Shown: positions 13,349 through 24,000 of the stretch, one piece after another
How the letters are laid out: each line of letters opens with the position of its first letter
Numbering within the stretch: the stretch's first letter is position 1
Notes under the pieces: model-generated
The model's input: the letters and a program-made list of their open reading frames with translations, nothing else
Database searches by the model: none
Told to the model about the DNA's origin: nothing
Position numbers and translations under genes: made by a program
Source: Trema orientale
Lineage: Eukaryota; Streptophyta; Magnoliopsida; Rosales; Cannabaceae
DNA length: 64,000 bases
Assembly: GCA_002914845.1 (NCBI GenBank)
Contig: JXTC01000004.1
Coordinates: 617,846-681,845 of the forward strand
Direction: 5' to 3'

Positions 13349-13359
13349 TTTAACGGCTA
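13349..13359 (+). promoter_or_regulatory. MSA-like mitosis element upstream of SYP112
   Basis: TTTAACGGCTA matches ten of eleven positions of the plant mitosis-specific activator consensus YCYAACGGYYA, the target of three-repeat MYB factors in G2/M genes. It lies about 38 bp upstream of the likely TATA box of a cytokinesis-type syntaxin, where such an element makes sense. Function is inferred. Confidence 0.5.
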
Positions 13360-13396
13360 TCTCAATCAACTAAAATTCGAATTTCGAAACTCAGCA

Positions 13397-13403
13397 TATA
13401 AAG
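13397..13403 (+). promoter_or_regulatory. Probable TATA box of SYP112
   Basis: TATAAAG sits in the only good TATA context upstream of the syntaxin. A transcription start near 13430 is expected. The leader then carries a CT microsatellite at about 13488-13506. Confidence 0.5.
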
Positions 13404-13553
13404 GTTACTACTCCATAGAAACCGAACGAGGCGATTAAACATTTCGCTCTCTTCCATAGCCTACGCTCACTCAAAAGTTTCTGCTTCTCTCTCTCTCTCT
13501 CTCTCTGACTCAGAGAATTCTTACTCCAAATTCCAACATAATCACAGTCACAA

Positions 13554-14125
13554 GTAAGATAAAGAAGATCACCGGAGGAATTGTTTGGAATAGAAGATCA
13601 CCGGTCAGAATTAGGCCACTGGTTTTCAAGGTTTTGCGAAAACTCGATCTCCGATTTTCGGTTTCGTCTTTCTTGTTTTGTAACGAGTCCTAATACTAAG
13701 GAGTAAGGAGGGTTTTCTGTATTTTGTTGTTTAAGGCGTTTGGTTTATAATTTCTAAACCCATTTTTGAAATTTGACTCTTGGTGGGTTTTCTTTTTTTT
13801 TTTTTTTTTTTTCTCTGTTTTTCGTTTGGCTAAAATCTTCTTGCANTTTTTTTTTTTTTTTTTTGAGGGTTTTGATTATGATCATATTTATCTGACTCAA
13901 TCCTTGATTTTTTCCTTTTTTTTTTTTCATGGGTGTTAATATTCGAAGTTCAGATTCTTGAAGCAGAGACTTTATCCCAAGAACCCGATTCAATTCTTGT
14001 TTTATCAAAGGGTAAACCTTGTGAAATTGTTGTTTTGCCACTTTATCTAAGCGTCTTGATAACCGTTGATGATCTTTCTGTAAATTGTGTTTTTTTTTTT
14101 TCTTCTTTTTTCGTTCTTTCTTCAG
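13554..14125 (+). other. Probable 5' leader intron of SYP112
   Basis: A donor CACAA|GTAAGAT at 13554 pairs with a pyrimidine-rich acceptor TTCTTCAG ending at 14125. It contains poly-T runs and the single N at about 13847. Removing it leaves a compact leader before the ATG at 14151. Not confirmed by transcripts. Confidence 0.5.
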
Positions 14126-14150
14126 GTTGGTATTGAAAGATCTCGCAAAG

Positions 14151-15047
14151 ATGAATGATTTGATGACGAAATCCTTCTTAAGTTATGTGGAACTGAAGAA
14201 ACAGGCCCAGAAGGACCTTGAAGCGGATCTCGATATCGAATTAGGCCATGTTTTCAACCCCAAAGACGAGGAGAACCTCTCTCAGTTTCACCAAGAAGTC
14301 GGTGAAGTCAAGTCTGAAATGGAAGAGATTACCAATCTCTTGTCTGATCTTCAAACCCTGAATGAAGAGGCCAAATCCACTCACAGTACCAAGATTCTTC
14401 GTGGCCTTAGAGACCGAATGGACTCCGACATAGTTGCAATACTTCGCAAAGTGAGGATAGTCAAGACAAGGCTCGAGAATCTTGATCAGTCCAACGTAAA
14501 CAATCGAAAAGTATCAGATGCGTATAGGGAAGGAAGCCCTGTCGATCGTACGAGGATCTCGGTCACCAACGGTTTGAGGGTCAAGTTGAGAGAAATGATG
14601 ACTAATTTCCAGTCTCTGAGAGACAAAGTTGTTGAAGATCACAAGGAAGATCTCAGGAGGAAGTACTTTTGCACAACGGGCGAGTTACCGAGCGAGGAGG
14701 TGATCGAAAAGATGGTTTCTGGGAAAATGAAAGTGGAAATGTTCGAAGGGAAAACAGAGGTGGATATGGAGAACAAAGTCAGGCATGAGACAGTGATAGA
14801 TATCCAGAGAAGCTTGAATAAGCTCCATCAGGTGTTTCTTGACATGGCCGTTCTGATTGAGATTCAGGGCGAAAAGATGGACGATATCGAAGAGAATGTT
14901 ATGAATGCAGGTGACTTCATCAATGGGGGCACAAACAGCCTTTACTATGCTAACCAGATGAAGAAAAAGAACAAATGGGTTTACTGGGTTTGGGCCGTGG
15001 TGGTGATTATAATTCTAGTCTGCGTCATATCGACCTTAGCTTCATGA
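14151..15047 (+). CDS. SYP112: Syntaxin of plants 112-like Qa-SNARE
   Basis: This is a Qa-SNARE of the KNOLLE/SYP12 group, which drives vesicle fusion at the plasma membrane or cell plate. The single-exon protein has 298 residues, the usual size. It opens MNDLMTKSFLSYVELKKQA, near-identical to the start I recall for Arabidopsis SYP112. The Habc helices fill about residues 30-160, and the SNARE motif about 203-265 contains LHQVFLDMAVLIEIQGE with the zero-layer Gln at about 239. A C-terminal anchor (about 276-296) follows the KKKNK stretch. The longer open frame from 14085 starts with poly-Phe translated from the poly-T of the intron end and is rejected; the ATG at 14151 follows the acceptor. 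KNOLLE (SYP111) is the main alternative, but the C-terminal GGTNSLYYANQMKKK favours SYP112. Confidence 0.93.
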   Translation: MNDLMTKSFLSYVELKKQAQKDLEADLDIELGHVFNPKDEENLSQFHQEVGEVKSEMEEITNLLSDLQTLNEEAKSTHSTKILRGLRDRMDSDIVAILRKVRIVKTRLENLDQSNVNNRKVSDAYREGSPVDRTRISVTNGLRVKLREMMTNFQSLRDKVVEDHKEDLRRKYFCTTGELPSEEVIEKMVSGKMKVEMFEGKTEVDMENKVRHETVIDIQRSLNKLHQVFLDMAVLIEIQGEKMDDIEENVMNAGDFINGGTNSLYYANQMKKKNKWVYWVWAVVVIIILVCVISTLAS

Positions 15048-15587
15048 AAGTTCAACAAGGTCGGGACATTACATGGGCATTGTAAGGTATTTGGGGGGTT
15101 TTGAGTTTTTAGATTCGTGTCTTACTGAGCTTTCTGAGCTCCAGAGATGGATTTATGTTCTGCTCTAGTGGATCTTAATTTTCACTTATGGTACTGTCTT
15201 TTTGGGGGAATTCTTGTTTGGTACATTTTGACATTTTGTTAATGCTCATTAAATAGAAATGAAAATGTAGATTTTCTTACTATTGCATAATCCACATTTT
15301 GGATCCCAAAGATAGTATATAACTGATGTAGTGTATTTTATATAACTGATGACCATATGAAAGAGACAATAAACAATGGGGACCACCTAAAAGTTCTGAT
15401 ACTTTTGGAGTTTTTCCTTGAAAATATCTAACTAGAAGTGAATGGAAGATAGTTCCTTCGTAATTCGTATATCAAAGACCTTATCTGAATTGCTTTAACA
15501 TCAAGAACCATAGAATCAGTTTCCCATATTCTCCTCTTCTATATTTTTGAGGCTCACAACATACTCTGTTACTTCCTTTACACTATA
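15048..15587. other. SYP112 3' region and PPR upstream region
   Basis: This 540-bp spacer holds the syntaxin 3' untranslated region (AATAGAAATGAAAATG near 15252 is a possible poly-A signal zone) and the short leader of the PPR gene. Nothing else was seen. Confidence 0.5.
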
Positions 15588-17429
15588 ATGACACTCTTCT
15601 TTATACGAAACACGGCACATACATTGTCCTTGCTTGAGACATGTTCAAACATGGAGGAACTGAAGCAAATTCATGCCCATATGTTTAAAACAGGGCTTGT
15701 TTCAGATGCCACCCTATCTTACAAGCTCCTGACTTTCTGCGTTTTACCGAATTCCGGGAACTTAGCTTATGCCCGGATGGTCTTCGACAGATTTCGCAGA
15801 CCCAACACGGTCATGTGGAACACCATGATTAGAGGGTACTCAAACAACAATCAAGCTGAAGAAGCTTTACATCTTTATCATCAAATGCTTTACCAGTCAG
15901 TTCCACACAACAACTACACGTTTCCTTTCTTGCTTAAAGCCTGTTCTTGTTTGTCAGCTTTAGAAGAAACCAAACAAATCCATACTCGCATCATAAAGAT
16001 GGGCTTTAGCTCTGAAGTCTATGCTATGAATTCTTTACTCCACGTTTACACCATCACAGGCTGCATTGAATCCGCGAATCTTGTGTTCGACAGAATTCCC
16101 GACAGAGACATTGTTTCTTTTAACTCGATGATTAACGGGTATGCAAAATGTGGGGAAATGGTCAGAGCCAGTGAGTTGTTCCGAAACATGCCAGAGAAGA
16201 ACGTTGTATCATGGACAACAATGATTTCTGGATACGTCAATGCAGGTTTGGACAAGGAAGCTTTGAACATGTTTTGTGAAATGCAAATGGCTGGCATTGA
16301 ACCTGATAATGTGACGCTGGCAAGTGCTCTCTCAGCTTGTGCTCGTCTTGGAGCGTTGGATCAAGGTAGCTGGATTCATTCCTACATCGACAAGAACAGA
16401 ATCTATGTTGATCCAATCTTGGGTTGTGTTCTTACAGACATGTATGTCAAGTGTGGCAACATGGAACAAGCTCTTGAGATTTTCAGCAATATCGAGAAGA
16501 AAGATGTTTCTTCTTGGACAGCAATAATTGAAGGTTTTGCAATTCATGGACGGGGAAGAGAAGCTCTAAACTGGTTTATGCAGATGCAGAGTACAGGCAT
16601 CAAGCCAAACCACATCACTTTCACTTCCATTTTGACTGCTTGTAGCTATGCAGGACTGGTTGATGAAGGAAAATCATTATTTCAGAGCATGAAAACCATT
16701 TATAAGCTGACACCTTCAATAGAGCATTATGGGTGCATGGTTGATCTTCTTGGCCGAGCTGGTTTGCTGAAAGAAGCAAAAGATTTTATTGAGACAATGC
16801 CTACAACACCGAATGCTGCCATTTGGGGGGCACTGCTTAAGGCCTGCCGAATTCATAGACACCTCGAGTTAGGCAAGCAGATAGGGAAAATCCTCATTGA
16901 ACTCGACCCTGCGCATGGCGGAAGGTACATTCAATTGTCAAGCATTCATGCTGCAGCAGGAGAATGGAACCAAGCAGTAAGAGTGAGAAAGCAGATGGAA
17001 GACTTGGGAGTTCCAAAAGTTCCAGGCTGCAGTTGGATTAGCCTGAATGGGGTTGTTCACGAGTTTTTGGCTGGGGACGGCTCTCATCCAGAAATGGGAA
17101 AGATTTATCACGCGTGGGAATCTGTAGCAGAGAGACTAAGACAAGAAGGACATGAACCTGTAACTGGAGATTTGTTACTTGATCTTGAGGATGAGGAGAA
17201 AGAAACAGCAATCCGGCAGCACAGTGAGAAGCTCGCAATCACTTTCGGACTAATGAGAACTAAACCAGGGGTAACTATTCGAGTTTTCAAGAATCTACGA
17301 GTTTGCGAGGACTGTCATAGGGTGATTAAGCTTATCTCGAAGATTTATGGTAGAGACATTGTTCTGCGAGATCGAGTTCGATTTCACGTTATCAAGGAGG
17401 GAAAGTGCTCTTGTGAAGATTACTGGTGA
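15588..17429 (+). CDS. CREF7: DYW-type PPR RNA-editing factor (At5g66520/CREF7-like)
   Basis: This encodes an intronless 613-residue PLS-class pentatricopeptide repeat protein. Such proteins bind organellar RNA and specify C-to-U editing sites. PPR repeats run from about residue 20 to 430, with classic phrases such as NTMIRGYSNNNQAEEALHLY, VSWTTMISGYVNAGLDKEAL and YGCMVDLLGRAGLLKEAKDF. E and E+ motifs follow (WGALLKACRIH, then VPGCSWISLNG). The C-terminal DYW deaminase domain is complete: H545-S-E547, C573-x2-C576, and H600, C607 and C609 before the terminal Asp-Tyr-Trp. Alignment from memory is closest to Arabidopsis At5g66520, a chloroplast editing factor named CREF7. The epimerase gene next door is the neighbour of At5g66520 in Arabidopsis, which supports orthology. 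The start at 15588 gives MTLFFIRNTAHTLSLL, not a strong transit peptide by eye, so organelle targeting is taken from the family. Confidence 0.9.
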   Translation: MTLFFIRNTAHTLSLLETCSNMEELKQIHAHMFKTGLVSDATLSYKLLTFCVLPNSGNLAYARMVFDRFRRPNTVMWNTMIRGYSNNNQAEEALHLYHQMLYQSVPHNNYTFPFLLKACSCLSALEETKQIHTRIIKMGFSSEVYAMNSLLHVYTITGCIESANLVFDRIPDRDIVSFNSMINGYAKCGEMVRASELFRNMPEKNVVSWTTMISGYVNAGLDKEALNMFCEMQMAGIEPDNVTLASALSACARLGALDQGSWIHSYIDKNRIYVDPILGCVLTDMYVKCGNMEQALEIFSNIEKKDVSSWTAIIEGFAIHGRGREALNWFMQMQSTGIKPNHITFTSILTACSYAGLVDEGKSLFQSMKTIYKLTPSIEHYGCMVDLLGRAGLLKEAKDFIETMPTTPNAAIWGALLKACRIHRHLELGKQIGKILIELDPAHGGRYIQLSSIHAAAGEWNQAVRVRKQMEDLGVPKVPGCSWISLNGVVHEFLAGDGSHPEMGKIYHAWESVAERLRQEGHEPVTGDLLLDLEDEEKETAIRQHSEKLAITFGLMRTKPGVTIRVFKNLRVCEDCHRVIKLISKIYGRDIVLRDRVRFHVIKEGKCSCEDYW

Positions 17430-17736
17430 AGACAAGAATCATGATGGGATTACGTGTATTTTGATGTCGTGTTGCGTGAAGAATGATAAAGTTGTAATCC
17501 AAAAACAGAAAGTCAATACAGTTGGATACGAAGGGTATTCAAAACACAATAACAAGACATCGAAAAAACCTGTATAATAGATCAATTTAGATTGAAAAAA
17601 AATGACCAACGAAGTTTGGCAAAACGCAAATGGTTTGAAACATTAATGTCTTAGCCAAACTCACTCCAAGCTCTCGTAGCTTTGTTTTTGTGACTAATTT
17701 TTGAGTAAATATTATGTACGCTACATGCTACTAAAT

Positions 17737-19371
17737 TCACTGTACTACACTTGTTACTCGTCGATGTTGTAATTGATAGACACTTAGAAAAAATAGGAGA
17801 GGGAGATAAACAACGTAGCGCCACACCACAAAATATTGGACAAATACATAAACAGAGTAGAGCAACATCGGTGCTTTTGCCATTATCTGCGTAAAGAACA
17901 AGCCCGTGACAAAGGGTACAACAAAACGGTTTGTGGAGTAACACCTGGAACCATTACACAAACATGTGACTCTCATGTAAAACCAAACATGCATGAATAT
18001 ATAAATTAATTAAAACACTCTTCACACGCAAAACAAAACAACAATATTGATATACAAAAGTTTGCTCTCAAACATGCATGATGCAAATCTATGTTTTTAA
18101 GAAATACATGACTAATTACTCGTTAAAGTAACTGACTACTGAGGTTGACTTAAGCTATACTAAAACTCTACTCAGGTCTCAATGAGATTTAGTACAAAAA
18201 TTGACACTCCATCAAGAAACTAAATTTTAAATCAGCTAATCACGGATATTTTAAAAGAAAACCATATTTGAATAAAGCCATGATAAAAGGTCAGTTGGAT
18301 TATCCTCTCTGGGCTTTTCTATTGTCAAGACAGGAGTGAATTTGTATTTTATTCAAATTTGATTTTATACACTTGGCTTGTAAAGTTTTTAAAGCTTATC
18401 TATGAAATAGAAGCCTTTGGAACACTTGTAAATCAAGCTTTTGCAATTGAAAGTCCTATAAAAACTATTTTTCTAAAACGACTAGCTATGATAGGATTTT
18501 GGTCACTTTCATCCTTAATTCTTATTTTGAAAATCTTTACAACCTTAGAAATTAGGATTTTCCTTGATACGACCTACAGAAACTCCCTTCAAATGTTACA
18601 TTAATCCTTAAGCCAGGTTCTACTTGGCAGAGCAAGCAAAATAAAACAGCGGCAACAGAAAAAATCTAGACATCTAGCTCAACAAAATTACTTAATAGCA
18701 ATATTGAAATAAATCGATTAATTAAGCCAAAAAATGTACCTATTAATTATCAAGTGGAAAAGCATTAAGCAGGAAAAAATTAATTACCAGAGGTGAAATT
18801 TGTAAAGCCGCTTTAAGTCATGGTAAATCTTTGAGGCATTGGAAGGAGTGAGATAGAAGAATGAAATGCGAAACGCCATTATAAGCAACACGGAACGAAT
18901 CATCACAGTGAAAAACACAGTGAGAAACTCAACAGAGTAGATATCAGTGGGAGGGATGATACAATTAGCCAATAACAACCATAGCATCAACATCCATTCC
19001 GTAATCACCACCAGTGTAAACACCAACCACAGAAGCGTGTAAACCATTGAAAAAAGATCTTCATAAAACCAAACCATGTTAAGTTAAATATATATATATA
19101 TATATACAAAAATTACAAAAATGATCACCCATGTTAATGAACAGATATGAAAACCTAATGTTCTTCACAATTTAAAAAATTAAAATAAAAACCGAGGAGA
19201 CATTAATGATTTTTACATATTCTTAGTGAAATTTTCAAGAAGATGCGAGTAATATCATTACTTAGCCTAATTTTAGATGGATGTAATTATACACTTAGCA
19301 AGTTACCAGATGAACTTCTGGAAGCGTTAATCCACGTAATATCCCAAGACTCAGAAGACAATGTAGGGTTA
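17737..19371 (-). pseudogene. Small membrane-protein gene, copy 2
   Basis: Exons aligned to copy 1: exon 1 up to 19307 (TLSSESWDITWINASRSSS), exon 2 19058-18788 (DLFSMVYTLLWLVF to KRLYKFHLW), exon 3 17944-17737 (CYSTNRFVVPFVTGLFFTQI, a stretch containing AKAPMLLYS, ending RVTSVVQ). Here all junctions are in frame. However, the ATG used in copy 1 exon 1 is replaced, and an in-frame TGA lies just upstream. Either the start is elsewhere (Met of FSMVY is possible) or this copy is also dead. The product would have three or four hydrophobic segments and a basic loop. The family is unknown to me. It sits immediately downstream of the PPR gene, antisense, and upstream of a second PPR tail, as if a PPR-plus-membrane-gene unit had been duplicated. 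Confidence 0.45.
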
Positions 19372-20799
19372 GTTTTCATTCAACTACCAGTCACTTAATA
19401 CAGCACTTTTGGTATTTGTGATAAACTTTTTAAGGTTTCCTACAATAGTTTTAAGTATAGGACTAGAATCAGGAAACTACAAAAATTAAGAAATTGTCCA
19501 CAAATAAATAAAAACATAAAAGAATTAAGTCAAAAATTGCTAGAATCAAATTTGAAGTCACAAATTACATACAATATGAAGCCTACCTAAAAGCTAAACT
19601 ATGAGTAACATTTATTACTTTCACTGAAATGGGCTTCAAAATTTTATTTTTCCTCAAAATAGGCATTTTTATATTCTGAAAATCTGATTCCTACCTAATT
19701 CCATGCAGTTTCATCCATATATAGAACTCTACATTTTTCTTCCCTTTTTTTCCCCTGATGCGTGAATTGTCTCAAACCAGAAAAATATCTGTAGAATTTC
19801 AGGAAACTATGAAAATTATAGCTAGGTGTAAATGAAAAATATCAAATTAAGTCAATAGTTAACAATTAACCAAGATTAAGCCAAAGGTGATGGGATCAAA
19901 TTTTTATGAGTGATTAGGTGATTCTCAGTTCTCTCCCACTCTCTCTCTTAATAAACACCCCCTTTAATTCTGAAATTTCAAATCTTCTTACTCTGCCCTT
20001 TTATTAATGGAAAACAGATTTACAAATTTTTATCCCACCATTAAGGAATGTTTATCAATAGATCTTCAAATTCATCTCGCTTAGTCTCTTCTCTAGTTTC
20101 TATCACTTTCTCCTCTCCTTTTATCATTCCCCATCTTTCTTCTACTCATCATGACCAAGATATGAACCAGTATTACTTCCTACAAAATTTGAGTTTGACA
20201 TATTTGTAGATGGTGAGTTCCTCAATTACTTGAGTGAGAGGCCAATGATCACAACGAAGCCGCAACCAGTGAAAATACTAAACTGACCTCGTAATTCGAA
20301 TTCACAGATTATCCGGTGAAAATATAAGATAATTTCCTTCTCTGAAAATACAAGTTGAGTATCGGTCTACCACATGGTATTATGATGACAACGACTATTT
20401 AACCAGTAACTTCCCGCCAATATCTCTTATTCTACTACTTCCAAACAGAACTCTCCATTTATTTTAGATAATTCAGACGGATGTTCAACCCCAATAACAT
20501 TTACAACTAAATTCGGCATATTGAATTTTAATTCGAATATTAAGGATAGGTGTGAAAGCTTAAATTCTATAATTTTACTTGTTTAGCTTATCTAGATTGA
20601 GGAGGTGTAGTTAACAATCTCACAAGCAAAATGTACAAGTCCAAAAGATATTAATGGTGGTGTGAAAGAAGATATAAAACCGAAGTGATTGTTTTTAAAC
20701 AAGTAAACCAGAAATAGAAACCCAAAAACAAGCCAGTAAAAAGCTACAGACTTACTAGTTGAGCAACAATTTTAATGCAAACACTGGCTGTATACTCAT
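19372..20799. other. Intergenic DNA
   Basis: AT-rich spacer with no supported gene. Short open frames here have no family signature. Confidence 0.5.
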
Positions 20800-20871
20800 C
20801 TGCGAGATAAAGTTCAGTTCAGACTTCACATGTTCAGTGCGGGGAAGTGCTCTTCTGAAGACTACTGGTGA
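20800..20871 (+). pseudogene. Relic of a PPR DYW tail
   Basis: A 24-codon plus-strand frame begins LRDKVQFRLH and ends GKCSSEDYW and a TGA. It matches the last residues of the PPR gene at 15588-17429 (LRDRVRFHVIKEGKCSCEDYW region). The second zinc-ligand Cys is changed to Ser. Nothing upstream remains readable. It is the 3' stump of a second PPR copy, located right before the epimerase gene. Confidence 0.75.
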
Positions 20872-21012
20872 ACAGAGAGCAACAAGAACTGCATCGTTTG
20901 CTCATAACTCATAACTGACGTACAATACATGATAAATCAACAGCCACGAAGTATGGTATTGGCTAACCCAATTATTTTCTTGACAATGACATTTCTACAA
21001 AACTGGTGCATT

Positions 21013-24000
21013 TCAGTTGATGCTGAGAAGCTGTGTAGCAGTCCAAGATCGTCCGGGCTCTAATTGGGTGGTTCCAATCTGAAGTAGCCATCCAAGGGAA
21101 GGAAAATCAGAAAAAATCGGCAATAAGCCACGTAGTATCAAGAATAACATCTAAAAGAAATGTTTAATTCAAACGTATCTTGCAGCCAAGTCATTAAGCA
21201 AGTTTAATGGCATAATTAGGGGGAAAAGAATTCAATAATTAGTCCTAAAATGTGGTCAATAAGACAAACCCAGCTTCGGAACAGATCAAGTTTCACTAGT
21301 TACTAATAAGATACCGGGAAATTTGTACCTTAGCATTTTCTACACAGACAAAATCTTTATAGCATGCTTCCATCTGCAGATGTGGGTTCCACAACACAGC
21401 ATCGGTCCAACTACGAGGATGAAAAATACAGGAAAGCCAAGAATGTGAAATGATAGAGTCATTAATAGAAGTCTTTGAAAATAAACCAGAGTTAATTAAG
21501 CTTCAGACTCACTTTGTATTCTTGATGGATATTATATCCCCCAAGCCATTATCAAGATGTAACTCATCAGGGGCATCCAGGTATATGCAATCTACAAATC
21601 CAGGAAAAGTGACCACGTCCCTGTGTGCATAAGACAAGAATCAGAAACAAAGAACCTTGGCCAGAAGATTCAAAAAGAAATTGCAGTTGTTTAAGCAATG
21701 TTATATTGTGGAGTGCTTCATTTTTCATTCCTTCCCACCCAAAAGGATAATAATTAAAAAGTAAAAAAAGAAACGAAAAGAAATATTCAAACTACTAAGA
21801 CTAGAACCTAGTTCCCCACCAAATAATCGAATAGTGGGTCCGTGTTTGGATGTTGCATGTGAACTCTTATTTCACCCAGTCAAAAAATGTAATAAGTAAG
21901 CTACGTGCTTGTACTAGAATGGCAAATTAAATAAATAAACACAACAGTAAGACGAATACAGGTTAACATGCATAAATGAGTATATCTATATAGGTATCAA
22001 GGTGTAGCTCAGACCTTTGATGATCCAGCCAATAAACTAAGAAAATTGAGAATATGATATGGGATTTATTTATTTATTGGGTTTTTGCTGGCATGCAATT
22101 TGTTTTGTTTTGTATGGTTATAAAAGCAAGTTTTTGCATGAATTTGATACAAACCTTTCTTCTTTGCCCTCCACTGGATTCTTTGGATCAGGATTTTTAT
22201 TTAGGGTTTTGCAGCCCTTTAAACCTCTAACTGATGCACCTGTGACCGACGCCTGCATGATAAAGGCCAATGGTACAGTAATTAACTTCATTTCCTCCTC
22301 CTCCCCCTCCAAAGTATCTATGGCCTTAGTGATGTAGACATGGAATACAATATATTAGGAAATTATATTATTATTATTATTTAGATTAATTATTAGGTAT
22401 TATTTAATTTTGGGTAACTAGATTNNNNNNNNNNNNNNNNNNNNNNNNNNNNNNNNNNNNNNNNNNNNNNNNNNNNNNNNNNNNNNNNNNNNNNNNNNNN
22501 NNNNNNNNNNNNNNNNNNNNNNNNNNNNNNNNNNNNNNNNNNNNNNNNNNNNNNNNNNNNNNNNNNNNNNNNNNNNNNNNNNNNNNNNNNNNNNNNNNNN
22601 NNNNNNNNNNNNNNNNNNNNNNNNNNNNNNNNNNNNNNNNNNNNNNNNNNNNNNNNNNNNNNNNNNNNNNNNNNNNNNNNNNNNNNNNNNNNNNNNNNNN
22701 NNNNNNNNNNNNNNNNNNNNNNNNNNNNNNNNNNNNNNNNNNNNNNNNNNNNNNNNNNNNNNNNNNNNNNNNNNNNNNNNNNNNNNNNNNNNNNNNNNNN
22801 NNNNNNNNNNNNNNNNNNNNNNNNNNNNNNNNNNNNNNNNNNNNNNNNNNNNNNNNNNNNNNNNNNNNNNNNNNNNNNNNNNNNNNNNNNNNNNNNNNNN
22901 NNNNNNNNNNNNNNNNNAGTTTTCTTCTCTTATGGATCTCTCTCTCTGAGTTCTTGTCTTGCTTTTCTATTGCTCTTCTACCCATTCATCTGTTTCTGCC
23001 TAAATTCTATCATCCCTTGCTCTTCTACCTATTCTCTTTCTAAATTCTCATCTTATCCTACATCACTTAGGGAGCAATTAGAGATACGGAATACCATGTA
23101 GGCATGTACAATGATGAAACTTCATTTTTCCTAGACTTTTAAACAAAGTTGAGATTAACGTCAAAGCATGAGTTTGAACTAAGTTTTGTTCATCTAAAAT
23201 TTATTCCTAAATCATTTTTTGCCTCCATGACTGAACGGTATATCAAATCAAATTCAGAAGATTATTTGAATTTAGAGTCAATCAACCAAATAAAATTTGG
23301 ATCAACAAGCAAGAAGGTAAGCTACTTACACGGAAGTATGAGTGCAGGGCTGTATTAAACGAAAATGGCTTGTTGTCTGTATTTGTAATTACAAGTTTGG
23401 TGGAAAGGCTGTTTGTTTTCAGAATTACCTGGAACCAACAGAATGACTGTTAGGAAATTTTGAGTAAGAATCATTTAGAACGCACTTACTGTAGAGTAGT
23501 CCAGAACGCTATAGTTGCTACGGTTGACAGAGTAGACTAACCACAAATGACTCGCCACTGTGTTAATGTTGGAAGCAGGGTGAGCCAAGTGAGTTAACAC
23601 AACCAGTATCATTTTAGAAGAGCAACATTTCCACAACTAACCTTGTATAAGGCCTGAAAACAGAAATCCCACATGGAACGACTGTATGGTCCATCCTTCA
23701 GCTCTAAAGTTATGACAGGATTTCCGTCCACGTTTTCAGAATCAACAATAGACCAGTCCACATTTCTTGCAAATCCATGCTGTTAACAGCATAAACAACT
23801 CCAAGGTTCAGTACACTCTCACACCTGGTAAGGCTTAGAACAACATCAGAAGACAGGTGGGGATAAAAAAAAAAATTAATAGGACATCAATAACATATCA
23901 TTTGGACATTCAAGTAATCCTCTCCTCAAGCGACAAATTTTGATCTCTCTTACATAGTGGGAAAAACTGTTCTACTTGTTAAAGCCAAAGATAAAATATG

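Noticed and set aside
14085-14150. N-terminal extension of the syntaxin (poly-Phe)
   Set aside because: It translates the poly-T tract of the leader intron; the acceptor at 14125 and the family N-terminus set the start at 14151.
16046-17290. Minus-strand and alternate-frame ORFs inside the PPR gene
   Set aside because: They are shadows of the conserved plus-strand PPR coding sequence.
22404-22985. Long minus-strand open frame
   Set aside because: It is almost entirely N from the assembly gap and has no informational content.
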